64,000 nucleotides of DNA. Origin: Brumimicrobium oceani. Lineage in GTDB: Bacteria > Bacteroidota > Bacteroidia > Flavobacteriales_D > Crocinitomicaceae. Position numbers and translations under genes: made by a program. Positions 15,283 through 23,694 of this stretch are shown one piece after another. Position 1 is the first letter of the stretch. The number at the start of each line of letters is the position of its first letter. The stretch is taken from NCBI RefSeq assembly GCF_003143775.1, contig NZ_QFRJ01000008.1, forward strand, positions 1 through 64,000, given 5' to 3'. Below the pieces are notes generated by a model, which was given only the letters and a program-made list of their open reading frames with translations, was not told the DNA's origin and ran no database searches.

Positions 15283-15426
15283 AACGGCATACAATAACTA
15301 AGTATTCGGCGTGCCGATAGGCCAACGCTGAATACCATGTTGACGGATCCGGATTTCCTTAGCCCTACTGAGCTTGCCGAACGTATGGGGAAAACGTTTT
15401 AATACATTATTTTTGAAAGATTATTT
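15283..15426 (+). repeat. Conserved 3' module, copy 3 (shortened)
   Basis: It starts AATAACTAAG (15293-15302). Relative to copies 1 and 2 two internal blocks are missing, leaving a compact hairpin: GTATTCGGCGTGCC faces GGCCAACGCTGAATAC over 15303-15335. It then rejoins the other copies at ACCATGTTGACGGATCC and continues into the IS91-like element. The lead-in 15283-15292 is complementary to the 5' end of the unit. Confidence 0.65.
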
Positions 15427-15588
15427 TGGTGTGTTACGCTTTGATTATGAGCGTGCATTTCGAATTTAATTTGGTTGATTACTATTCAGTGTCACGAAAA
15501 CCACGCATTTATCAGGACTTTCGCCAGTTTGATGTCGATTTTACTAATTCTAAGCCATAACTTCCTCATTACGCGCTAGACGTTACAT

Positions 15589-16786
15589 TTATTCTGTTGA
15601 TTTATTGATACTTAAAGTTTCTCTCCAGTTTTCTGGTGGACCTCTTCCATCAAAAAGTAAAACTGTGATTAATTTTCCTTTTTTACACCTTGGACATCGC
15701 CTGTGATGTGTTGGGTTTTCCTTAATAATTTCGGACGTTTTCTTTTCATTCAATAACTTTTGAAGTTGGGGTAGCTTTATCTTTTTCCAACTGCTGCTTA
15801 ATATTCCAAAATGTCGTATTCGAGTAAAGCCTTTAGGTAAAATATGTAAAGAAAACCGTTTAATAAAGTCGGAAGTTTTAAGTGTTATATCGTGTTTTTG
15901 TCCACCTTTTCTATAATTTTTAGCAGAAAATGTGACTGTTTTCTTAGTATAATCAATGTTCTTTATTCTGTGATTAGAAATAGCGATTTTGTGAGTGTAT
16001 CTTCCAAGATACTGCACCCCGTTAGAAACCTAGAATTTGCCCCACCTTAGAAAATCTGTAAAATATTTTTCTAACGGGGCAAGCAAGTTCAGGTTTAAAG
16101 AAAGATTGTTTTGCATAAACGACCCATTTTTTAGAAAACACTTTATCGTAAATACCTTGTGGTATTTTTAATTTGCTTTTTCTAAGCAAAGCAATATACT
16201 TTGCCCGAAAAACGGTACTCATTGACTTCACATTGAACAAGTATTTTCCTTTACTTCGTGAAGACTTCCACTTGTTGTCTTTTGTCACGCCACCGCCAGG
16301 AACTATACAATGTAAATGAGGATGAAGTGACATATTTTGACCCCAGGTGTGCAATATGCTTATCATTCCCATTTTCCCTCCAAGATGCTTTGGATTATCA
16401 CCAAACTGCTGCAAAGTCTGCCAAGCAGCTTTAAATAATGAACCATAAATGATTTTGCCTTCTCTTAAAGCATATTCATTAAATTCTGATGGAAGGGTGA
16501 ACACAACATGAAAATACGGAACTTCTAAAAGTTCATTTTCTCGTGCATTAATCCACTCTTCTCGCTTGTGACCTTGGCAAGTTGGGCAATGTCTATTCCT
16601 GCAGCTGTTGTAACTGATGTGTAGTTTATTACAACAATCACACTGATCAATGTGTCCGCCCATTGATTGTGTTCTGCATCTTCGAATGGCGTGTAATGTA
16701 CGTAAATGCCAAGTTGTGGGAGCTAATTTGAAAAGTTGATTTTGCTCTAATTCAAGAACATCGGCAACTTTATATTTACTCTTCAA
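15589..16786 (-). pseudogene. IS91-family transposase interrupted by a mini-element
   Basis: The first part (16786 down to about 16080) has the N-terminal zinc-binding region (CRTQSMGGHIDQCDCC, CRNRHCPTCQG) and the rolling-circle replicase region (WGQNMSLHPHLHCIVPGGG with the HxH metal motif). The 63-bp insert then adds about 19 foreign codons and a stop. Coding resumes at 16017 with QYLGRYTHKIAIS and runs to ENWRETLSINKSTE, including a second Cys pair (CPRCKKGK). The IS91-type tyrosine region would lie around YLGRYTHK, close to the insertion. Without the insert the protein would be about 390 residues, normal for the family. Confidence 0.8.
16017..16079. mobile_element. 63-bp palindromic mini-element inside the IS91 transposase
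   Basis: The ends CCCCGTTAGAAA and TTTCTAACGGGG are identical to those of the 62-bp element at 1220-1281. The middle contains a third degenerate arm (CCCCACCTTAGAAAA). Its site in the transposase is about eight codons upstream of the site hit in the other copy, so it is an independent insertion. It introduces an in-frame stop. Confidence 0.65.
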
Positions 16787-17649
16787 GTATTGTAAATCAG
16801 GTCTAGCGGACTGTATTTTTTTGAAGAACCTGAGTTTGAAACATGTAGATAAACCAGCGTTGTTTCTATTCTAGCATGACCAAGTAGTTCTTTTAAGGCA
16901 AGTAAATTCAAACCACTTTCTAGTAAATGCGTAGCGTAAGAATGGCGAAGTGTATGTGCTGTTATCTTCTTTGAAGTCCCGATTTTACTTCGATTTTCTT
17001 TGAATACCCATTGTATTGCTCGAACTGTGATGGGTAGAGGTTTTCCATTATCAGTTACTTGACTGTTAAACAAATAAATACACGGATTCTCTGTTTTAAT
17101 ATACTTTTTCAGACCTCTCGATAAATGCGCACTCAGTGGAACATATCTATCTTGTTTCCCTTTTTGTTTTTTTATAAAAACAGTGTTTCGATCAAAGTCA
17201 ACATCAGATAATTTCAAAGCACAAAGTTCATAACTTCTCAGTCCGCAACCGTAAAGCGTTGCAATTATAAGTCTGTGCTTTAAATATTTTGGCGCATTGA
17301 TTAATTTTTTCACCTCCTCTAAACTCATCACCACAGGAAGATCGTTTTGTCTTTTTATTTCAGGAAGTTGAACTTTATGACCATCCATTCCAAGCAATTT
17401 GTAGATCGCCCTTAGTCCATAAATCGTGTGTTTGAAAAAACTATCCGAGGGAGTATTATGTTGGTTTTTACAGTGAAAAAGATAGTCATCAATGGCTTCT
17501 TTATCTAGATGTTCTGGACTTTTCTTGTAATGCAAAGCCAAGTGCGCAAGGCATCTGGAGTAGTTATTTAGGGTGCTTTCTGACTTTCCATTAATCGAGA
17601 AGCTTTTGGTTAGTTTCTCGTGCAAGTCTTCAAAACCTGCAACCTCCAA
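16783..17649 (-). CDS. Tyrosine-type site-specific recombinase of the IS91-like element
   Basis: The 288-residue protein has an N-terminal SAM-like core-binding domain (about 10-95; SESTLNNYSRCLAHLALHY) and a catalytic domain with the tetrad residues: Arg in GCGLRSYELCAL, Lys/His region around KKQKGKQDRYVPL, HTLRHSYATHLLESG, LGHARIETTLVYLHVS with the Tyr nucleophile. It overlaps the transposase start (ATGA-type junction). I do not see the extra helix insertion that defines integron IntI, so it is a Xer/phage-type enzyme. Whether it acts on the nearby cassette ends is open. Confidence 0.85.
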   Translation of the reverse strand: MEVAGFEDLHEKLTKSFSINGKSESTLNNYSRCLAHLALHYKKSPEHLDKEAIDDYLFHCKNQHNTPSDSFFKHTIYGLRAIYKLLGMDGHKVQLPEIKRQNDLPVVMSLEEVKKLINAPKYLKHRLIIATLYGCGLRSYELCALKLSDVDFDRNTVFIKKQKGKQDRYVPLSAHLSRGLKKYIKTENPCIYLFNSQVTDNGKPLPITVRAIQWVFKENRSKIGTSKKITAHTLRHSYATHLLESGLNLLALKELLGHARIETTLVYLHVSNSGSSKKYSPLDLIYNT

Positions 17650-17830
17650 AATTGCAATTTCAACGAGGGTTTTACTTTTTTTTATACATAATATTTGATT
17701 TAATTTGTATTCAAATATAGTAAATTGCTAATTTAGAGGGTGAGAGAAGCTTCCGACGTTAGGAGGATTCGTTCAACTCTGTGTAATAAAAAAAAGCACC
17801 ACCGGTGCTAAAGAAACAAAAGCATAACCC

Positions 17831-18211
17831 ATGCAACTATTTGAAAAACTAGAATATTTCACAACCCAAATCGATACGACAATCATCGATGAAGAACGTG
17901 AAAAAACCCTTCAACCTTTAATTGAATTTATTCAAGAAAAAGTGGATAAAAACGATGAGGTCAAACTCAATTTCATTTGTACACACAATTCTAGAAGAAG
18001 TCATTTAGCTCAAATTTGGGCGCAAACGGCTGCGCATTACTTTAGTGTTCCAAACGTGCTTTGTTATTCTGGGATATGTATCCTATTAATTATTATAAGT
18101 GGCTTTTCTCCATCACATCTAGCTTTTAAAAATTCAATCCTACCTCTAGGTTTTGATCAAATCCAATTTGTTCGTTTAAATGTATTTTTTGCATTTTGGG
18201 AAATATCATAG
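17831..18211 (+). pseudogene. Truncated second copy of arsC
   Basis: Codons 1-81 match the N-terminus of the arsC product at 24402 (FEK...[34 protein letters not shown]). After 18072 the frame continues into unrelated sequence and stops. The part lost includes most of the fold. The last 89 bases before the break (17984-18072) match 24555-24643 at 88 of 89 positions, whereas the upstream part is clearly more diverged. The plausible start context (ATG 17831) remains, but the product would be non-functional. Confidence 0.75.
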
Positions 18212-18488
18212 TTTACTACAAACATTTAGATAAACGTACTGTGTCTAGCCAATCCTTCCCATCAAATATAACAATATTCTTATTTGAAAAGCCAAGGAAT
18301 TCAAGCATTTTCAATGGCTTATATGGGAGATTCAAGACAACGGAATTATTAAGCGAATGTTCTAATCGCATAACTATTGATTTATAACATTGCTCAAAAA
18401 AACTTCACAAGTTATTGATTAGAAGCATGTGCGAATGTTAAATCCATAAAATATGCATATTTTTAGGGCCTAAATTAAAATTCTTAGC

Positions 18489-21017
18489 ATGCATAAATTC
18501 ATAGGCTCATTATTCTTTATTTTTGTTTGTATTATTTCGTTTGGACAAGAGATAAAATATAAAGGTTACATTGATTGGAATTCTAAAAATCAGTTTTGGG
18601 GACTGATCAAATTTGAAGAAGGAAAAGAGTCTGATACTGTTCTTAGAGATGTTTTTGAATACATCGATATTCGCAAGAACTCCATTGTCACTATTGAGCA
18701 TTTAAATAAAAAAACGCAACAAGTTGCCACAAACATTAATATATATGATTACGATTTAAACTTATTAAAAAAATTCTCCGGTAAGCATGAGTATTATTAC
18801 CACCAGATTTATATAAAGAAAGGAAATAAGACAAGTGTTTATGATGTTGACGCTAATAACTATATTTTAAAGGATGTTGTGAACATTCAAAAAATTGATA
18901 ATGTTGGATTTATCAGCAATCATAAACAAGAAGCCATTCTTTACGATTTGGATGGAAACATTTTAGTAAGAACTCAAGGTAAAGGAAGCTTTGAATTTGA
19001 TAAAGAGTACAACTGGTTTGTTTTAAAGAGAAATAAGAAATATGATATTTATTCACAAAACGGAAAGCCAATTGCAGCAAACGTAAAAAAGGTTACGCCT
19101 ATTGAAAACAATAAAGAATTCAACTACAACAATCCCAATAACAATCTATTAATCAGTTTAACTCACGCTAATCTCACAGAAACAATTCTATTAAACACAG
19201 TTCACCAAGAAAAAGATGGCTATGGAAATTTACCTTATGATAACACTACCTTATCTTACCGAGTATTAATTAAGAAATTTCCAGGGACGTTTATTAAACA
19301 AACTAATCACTATGATAAACTTATTGTAAAAAAAGGAGAGGTTATGATGTTGGTAGACTCGAGTGGTAACCAAATATTCAAAGAAAGCTTTCAAAAAATA
19401 TATCCACAATCTTCTGACACAAAAGATGTTTATTTAGTAAAAAATAATGACCAATATCACTTCTTTTCTGGGAATAATAACCTCGTCACAAATAAAGATT
19501 CTATTGAATATTTTGACGAAGTAAAAGTGGTTAATGGAAATTACAATACTTACATGTACTTAATGAGACAAAAAGATGTTGAAAAATACTATTTATACAA
19601 TTCATCTGGTAAAAGATTAATTGAAAATCCAATTGAAGATGCCTTTTTTGGAGAAGAAAACCTTTTTCTAATAGCAAAGAATAATGGAATGTTTGCCTTT
19701 TCAGGTTTTAGTGATAGATTCACTTCATTTAAATATACGGGATACAATACCATCAATTATTTTGATTATGCTTTGGTGGAAGTTCTTGAAGGTGACAAAG
19801 CTAGTTTGTTTGTCTCAGACTTGGATTCTGTTATTCTTGCAGAATATAATTTCTCTCGAATCAAAGGAATTGAGGGAGATTCCGATATGATAAGTAAAAC
19901 AGTAAGAGCTTTTAAAAAAGGATCTAACGAATTTGTGTTAGTTAGTATATTATTTTACAATTACGAAAACGATATTCAACTTCCATTCAAGATCATGGAA
20001 AACATTAGTTTTGAAGACTACATTTTTGATGCTAATCTCGTTGAAGAATATTTCTATGAATATGCTCCCTTGCTCGTGAAAAGTAATAGTAAATGGGGAA
20101 TTATCAATATGAATACATGGAAAATGATTCTAAACCCAGAGTACGACAAATTAATATATAACGATTATAAATCATTGAATAAAGGTAGTATTGTGCTCAA
20201 AAAGGAGGGGAAATACGGACTGTTTAACATGTCGGGAAACCTTTCAATTTTTTCTAATAAAACAGTCAACAAAGATTCTTTAGGAAATGAAGATCGTGGC
20301 GTTTTAGAGCCAATATTTGAAGAAATTGAATTTCTTGATGAAGAATTTATGGTGACTAAAAAGGATGGCTTGTACGGGATTTGTTCATTAAGTTCAAACA
20401 CAGTATGGTTCAATACTATTTTAAAAGATAAACCAAATAATATATATGAACTTATTGATTTGGATGATATTATCAATGCTCCTAACGCAGTAGTAGAAGG
20501 AAAAGAAATGCAGTGCTATTCTCAGTATGGTACAGTAACATGTTATGACAAGATTTACGCACCGGAATGGGGAAAGGAAGAGCAAATCAGAATAGCGCAT
20601 AAAGAAGACTCCTTATTTGTGCTGAATTACTCTGGGGGGATAATAGTGAAAGGAATAATTGAAAATGTAAAAAGACATCCGAACCAAGATTACTGGATCA
20701 CCAAAACAAATGGTAAATGGGGAATAAGAGGATATGACCTATCAGAAATCATAATTGAAGAAAAATATGATGAATTAATTAGTCAGAATGATGATAATGT
20801 AGATTTTCTTATGGCTCGCATAAATAAAAAGTATGGTGTAATACAAGGAGGTAAAGAAGTTATTCCTGTAGAATTCGATGAAGTAAAATTTGATGAGGAT
20901 TATATATTTTTTCGAAAGGAAAAATTATGGGGTGGTAAAAAAGTATGGGGAGGAAAATCAATTCCCGCAGAACAATCATCAATTGATTCTGTGCGAGAGA
21001 TACTTGAAAATCAATAA
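18489..21017 (+). CDS. Large secreted WG-repeat protein
   Basis: An 842-residue protein with a signal peptide (1-20, MHKFIGSLFFIFVCIISFGQ). The rest contains scattered WG-repeat-like units (KWGIINMNTWKMILNPEYDKL, KYGLFNMSG, LYGICSL, KWGIRGYDLSEIIIEEKYDEL, KYGVIQGGKEVIPVEFDEV). Each is a beta-structured repeat of about 30-40 residues found in many Bacteroidota surface or periplasmic proteins of unknown ligand. There is no sorting domain at the C-terminus, so it is probably periplasmic or outer-membrane associated. It stands alone, without an operon partner. Confidence 0.7.
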   Translation: MHKFIGSLFFIFVCIISFGQEIKYKGYIDWNSKNQFWGLIKFEEGKESDTVLRDVFEYIDIRKNSIVTIEHLNKKTQQVATNINIYDYDLNLLKKFSGKHEYYYHQIYIKKGNKTSVYDVDANNYILKDVVNIQKIDNVGFISNHKQEAILYDLDGNILVRTQGKGSFEFDKEYNWFVLKRNKKYDIYSQNGKPIAANVKKVTPIENNKEFNYNNPNNNLLISLTHANLTETILLNTVHQEKDGYGNLPYDNTTLSYRVLIKKFPGTFIKQTNHYDKLIVKKGEVMMLVDSSGNQIFKESFQKIYPQSSDTKDVYLVKNNDQYHFFSGNNNLVTNKDSIEYFDEVKVVNGNYNTYMYLMRQKDVEKYYLYNSSGKRLIENPIEDAFFGEENLFLIAKNNGMFAFSGFSDRFTSFKYTGYNTINYFDYALVEVLEGDKASLFVSDLDSVILAEYNFSRIKGIEGDSDMISKTVRAFKKGSNEFVLVSILFYNYENDIQLPFKIMENISFEDYIFDANLVEEYFYEYAPLLVKSNSKWGIINMNTWKMILNPEYDKLIYNDYKSLNKGSIVLKKEGKYGLFNMSGNLSIFSNKTVNKDSLGNEDRGVLEPIFEEIEFLDEEFMVTKKDGLYGICSLSSNTVWFNTILKDKPNNIYELIDLDDIINAPNAVVEGKEMQCYSQYGTVTCYDKIYAPEWGKEEQIRIAHKEDSLFVLNYSGGIIVKGIIENVKRHPNQDYWITKTNGKWGIRGYDLSEIIIEEKYDELISQNDDNVDFLMARINKKYGVIQGGKEVIPVEFDEVKFDEDYIFFRKEKLWGGKKVWGGKSIPAEQSSIDSVREILENQ

Positions 21018-21092
21018 TAGAATTTAAGGTATTTAAATTAAAGTGCTAATTTAATAGCTTGCCGAAATGGTCTCCATTGAGCCAGCCGAAAT

Positions 21093-21135
21093 GTTGGCCA
21101 ACTTGGCGAAGCGATCTCACAACCGAAGGGCGTAA
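21093..21135 (-). repeat. Inverted partial copy of the 3' module
   Basis: This 43-bp stretch is the reverse complement of 1011-1053 at 41 of 43 positions (core ...GCGAAGCGATCTCACAACC...). The surrounding 21018-21363 contains no gene that I can support. It lies just upstream of the truncated YdeI-like gene and probably marks the right limit of the rearranged accessory region. Confidence 0.6.
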
Positions 21136-21375
21136 AACCACCAATTTACCCCTTAAAAACAGAAAAAATCGAAGGTTTACAGTATTTACAGCCTAAAAAC
21201 ACATGAATAGTGAGAATGAAACTTAAAAAGTTCTAGAGCGGTTTTGGGTAAAAAGAACAGCTATTGTCAAAATCAATACTTAAAAACGCATTATCTCAGC
21301 AAATCAGAAGCTTAAAAGTGTTTCTGTTTGACAAAACAGCTTGTTTTTAAAAATAGAAAGTCCAATTTTTAGAAG

Positions 21376-21831
21376 TATAATTTGGGTTGGAGTGAATCAG
21401 TAGATGAAGCACTATGTTTTGGGTGGATTGACAGCACGAAAAAGACGATTGACAAAGAAAGTTTTATACAATGTTTTAGCAAGCGAAAAGCTAAAAGTAA
21501 CTGGTCTCGTGTAAACAAAGAGAAAGTAAAGGCCTTAATTGACCAAGGACTGATGCGGGATGCAGGATTTAAAAGCATTGAAGTTGCGAAAGAAAATGGT
21601 TCTTGGACATTTTTGGATAGTGTTGAAGCATTGATTCTTCCAGAAGATTTAGCCGAAGAATTTTCAAATTTCGAAGGAGCACAGGAATTTTATGATGGTT
21701 TAAGCAATTCAGCCAAGAAGATATTATTGTACTGGGTTATTTCAGCTAAAAAGAAAGAAACTCGGCAGAAGAGAGTTATGGAAATCGCTGAAAATGCTGG
21801 CAATAATTTGAAACCAAAACAGTTTAGGTAA
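21376..21831 (+). pseudogene. N-terminally truncated YdeI/OmpD-associated family gene
   Basis: The reading frame begins with ESVDEALCFGWIDS, a signature that normally lies about 50 residues into YdeI/OmpD-associated ('bacteriocin-protection') proteins of roughly 190 residues. The remaining 149 residues continue through the rest of the family to KPKQFR. An upstream in-frame TAG (21370) and only TTG as a possible start show that the 5' part is lost. The breakpoint is near the inverted module piece, suggesting that the same rearrangement removed it. Confidence 0.6.
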
Positions 21832-21855
21832 GTAGTAAACCAATTTTACCCCAGA

Positions 21856-22335
21856 ATGACCATAAGAAATAAAGAGCTTTTCAGATTAAACATCATTTTA
21901 GGAATCGTTTTATTGATCCTAATATTATTGTTTTCTTTAGGATTCAGTGCATGGTTTTCCATTGGATTTGTTTTTGTGTCCATAATCTGGGGGAAATCAA
22001 AAGGAGTGGAATTTGATTTCAAAAACAGAAAATACCGTAAGTATAGCCAATTATTTATATGGAAAACTGGAGATTGGAAAGAAATTACTGACAAAATTGA
22101 TCTGGTTATTTTAGTAAAACATGGAGTGAAATCAACTTCAGGGACGATGCTTACCTCAAGTTTAAAAATCAAAGGAGGATTTAGTGAATTATATTTCATG
22201 GATGAAAGTCACACCCAGAGATTTTACATAGCCTCATCAGAAAACCATGAATACATTGAATCGTTAGCTGATGATTTGAGTTCGAGATTGATGATTCCAA
22301 TTGCAGCGTATAAACCGAGGACTTATTCAATTTGA
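21856..22335 (+). CDS. Small membrane protein of unknown function
   Basis: The 159-residue protein starts with a basic leader and two adjoining hydrophobic segments (about residues 11-30 and 31-46), followed by a soluble domain of about 110 residues rich in beta-forming residues (VEFDFKNRKYRKYSQLFIWKTGDWKEI). This resembles PH-like membrane-anchored domains, but I cannot name the family. It starts 25 bp after the YdeI-like remnant and probably has its own promoter. Confidence 0.6.
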   Translation: MTIRNKELFRLNIILGIVLLILILLFSLGFSAWFSIGFVFVSIIWGKSKGVEFDFKNRKYRKYSQLFIWKTGDWKEITDKIDLVILVKHGVKSTSGTMLTSSLKIKGGFSELYFMDESHTQRFYIASSENHEYIESLADDLSSRLMIPIAAYKPRTYSI

Positions 22336-22413
22336 TTTCGTTATTTCCAAACATCTATTTTCTCTATTTCCCATTTCTTATCATACATCAATGCACAGGC
22401 TTTATGTTGTCCT

Positions 22414-22421
22414 TATCTTTG
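22414..22421 (+). promoter_or_regulatory. Predicted -7 element of the yceI promoter
   Basis: TATCTTTG fits the Bacteroidota -7 consensus TAnnTTTG and lies 39 bp upstream of the yceI ATG, leaving an A-rich leader. I see no clear TTG -33 box at the usual distance. Confidence 0.45.
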
Positions 22422-22459
22422 TATCAAAATAAAAACATAATTAACTAAAACATAAAAAA

Positions 22460-22984
22460 ATGGGAACAACAGAAAAAGCAAAATGGAACATTGATTTAAC
22501 TCACTCTGAAATCAACTTTAAAGTAAAACACATGATGATTTCTACTGTAACAGGTAGCTTCGGAAAATTTGATGCTAGCGTTGAAGCAGCTGACGATACT
22601 TTCAAAGATGCATCATTCAAATTTAATGCAGAGATTGACTCAATTAACACAAACAACAAAGACAGAGATGCGCACTTGAAGTCTGATGACTTTTTTAACG
22701 CAGAGGAATTTCCAAAATTAACTTTCGAATCAACATCTTTTGATGGAGAAAAAATGAAAGGAAATTTAACAATCAGAGACGTAACCAAAGAAATTACAAT
22801 GGACGTAGATTTCAACGGAGTAGCTGTAGATCCTTACGGTCAAACAAAAGCTGGTTTCGATATGGAAGCAACAATCAACAGAAAAGACTTTAACTTAACT
22901 TGGAGTGCTGTTACTGAAGCGGGAAGTATTGTTGTAAGTGATAAAGTGAAATTGATTGCCAACGTTCAGTTTGTAAAACAATAG
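22460..22984 (+). CDS. YceI family lipid-binding protein
   Basis: The 174-residue protein spans the whole YceI domain: KWNIDLTHSEINFKVKHMMISTVTGSFGKFD at the start, DRDAHLKSDDFFNAEEFPKLTFES in the middle, and a C-terminal NRKDFNLTWSAV ... DKVKLIANVQF. The family forms a lipocalin-like barrel that binds isoprenoid-type lipids. Unlike E. coli YceI it has no signal peptide, so this version should be cytoplasmic. It is monocistronic, with its own -7 element and a terminator at 23016-23050. Confidence 0.9.
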   Translation: MGTTEKAKWNIDLTHSEINFKVKHMMISTVTGSFGKFDASVEAADDTFKDASFKFNAEIDSINTNNKDRDAHLKSDDFFNAEEFPKLTFESTSFDGEKMKGNLTIRDVTKEITMDVDFNGVAVDPYGQTKAGFDMEATINRKDFNLTWSAVTEAGSIVVSDKVKLIANVQFVKQ

Positions 22985-23015
22985 TACAATAGATTAGTAC
23001 ATATATTTTTTAAGA

Positions 23016-23050
23016 AAGGTGGGTTTGTCTTAGACGAATCCACCTTTTTT
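23016..23050 (+). terminator. Rho-independent terminator after yceI
   Basis: GGTGGGTTTGTC and GACGAATCCACC form a 12-bp stem (two G-U pairs) with a TTA loop, followed by a run of six or more T. Confidence 0.85.
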
Positions 23051-23151
23051 GGTTTAATGAGATCTATTACCTTATTTTAACCCCGAGAGAATAACTATAA
23101 TAGATTGGCTAAAAGCTTTTTTTTTAATAGTAAATAATTGATTATTAACGT

Positions 23152-23184
23152 CTCCCCCTTTGGAGGGGGCTGGGGGGAGGATTT
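23152..23184. repeat. REP-like palindrome upstream of arsR
   Basis: CTCCCCCTTTGGAGGGGG followed by CTGGGGGGAGGATTT. A related but shorter version lies at 24319-24351 (CTCTCCCTTTGGAGGGAG ... AGAGGGAGGAT). Sequences of this type are dispersed repeats in many Bacteroidota genomes. It is not part of the arsR reading frame if translation starts at 23252. Confidence 0.6.
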
Positions 23185-23230
23185 GATGAAATATACTTTT
23201 ATTAAAAAGTACATTGCCAATCAAATCATT

Positions 23231-23248
23231 AATCGTAATTTTGCGATT
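23231..23248 (+). promoter_or_regulatory. Predicted ArsR operator overlapping the arsR promoter
   Basis: AATCG TAATTTTG CGATT is an inverted repeat right before the arsR start codon. It contains TAATTTTG (23236-23243), a match to the TAnnTTTG -7 element. A second, similar palindrome precedes the next gene (23649-23668). The two share ATCGTAA ... CGAT, supporting a common regulator, most simply ArsR acting on its own promoter. Confidence 0.55.
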
Positions 23249-23251
23249 GAT

Positions 23252-23617
23252 ATGGAGGTAAAGACAACAGCAACGAAAGAAAATAGATTCACCGAAGAGC
23301 AAAATCAGATTGCTTTGTTTGCAAAAGCACTCGGTCATCCGGCGAGAGTGAAAATATTACAGTATTTATTTGAAACGAAATCTTGTGTTTGTGGTGATAT
23401 CGTCGATGAAATCGGTTTAGCACAATCTACAATTTCTCAACACCTCAAAGAATTAAAGAAAATTGGTCTTATTCAAGGTTCCGTGGAAGGAACTAGCGTT
23501 TGCTATTGTATCAATAATGAGAATTGGACTAAAATGAAACAGTTGTTAGGAGAATTTTTTAATCAAGACCAAGAGTTACAAGCTCGCGATAGCTTGATAA
23601 AAACTGATTGTTGTTAG
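23252..23617 (+). CDS. arsR: ArsR-family metalloregulatory repressor
   Basis: I start at ATG 23252 (MEVKTTATKENRF); the longer open frame from 23138 crosses a REP element and the operator. The 121-residue protein is a winged helix: ALGHPARVKILQYL, then the metal-site helix with KSCVCGDIV (the Cys-Val-Cys arsenite motif), recognition helix AQSTISQHLKELKKIGLI, wing VEGTSVCYCINNE, and a Cys-Cys tail. It would leave DNA when As(III) binds. It heads the arsR-DUF6428-arsC-acr3 run. The predicted -7 element lies only 9 bp upstream, so the mRNA may be nearly leaderless. Confidence 0.9.
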   Translation: MEVKTTATKENRFTEEQNQIALFAKALGHPARVKILQYLFETKSCVCGDIVDEIGLAQSTISQHLKELKKIGLIQGSVEGTSVCYCINNENWTKMKQLLGEFFNQDQELQARDSLIKTDCC

Positions 23618-23648
23618 TATAAACGAAAAGAAAAAAATTTGAAACAAT

Positions 23649-23668
23649 TCATCGTAAAATCACGATGA
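23649..23668 (+). promoter_or_regulatory. Second predicted ArsR operator
   Basis: TCATCGT AAAATC ACGATGA is a perfect 7-bp inverted repeat, 26 bp upstream of the next gene's ATG. Its half-site ATCGT is shared with the palindrome at 23231-23248. It suggests that ArsR also controls the downstream genes directly. Confidence 0.55.
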
Positions 23669-23694
23669 AGTAAATGTAACTAAAAATTAATAAA

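Larger units (their letters stand above)
15426..17730 (-). mobile_element. IS91-like element with tyrosine recombinase
   Basis: On the minus strand a tyrosine recombinase gene (16783-17649) overlaps an IS91-type transposase (15589-16786) by 4 bp. This pair is common in IS91 relatives of Bacteroidota. The transposase end of the element is defined by homology with 7887-8124; the other end is uncertain, somewhere between the recombinase start and about 17.75 kb. The transposase is broken by a 63-bp palindromic insertion, so this copy is probably immobile on its own. Confidence 0.7.

Noticed and set aside
16783-17649. Integron integrase IntI for the nearby cassette-like units
   Set aside because: It is a tyrosine recombinase but overlaps the IS91-like transposase gene and I do not see the IntI-specific insertion, so I assign it to the IS element.
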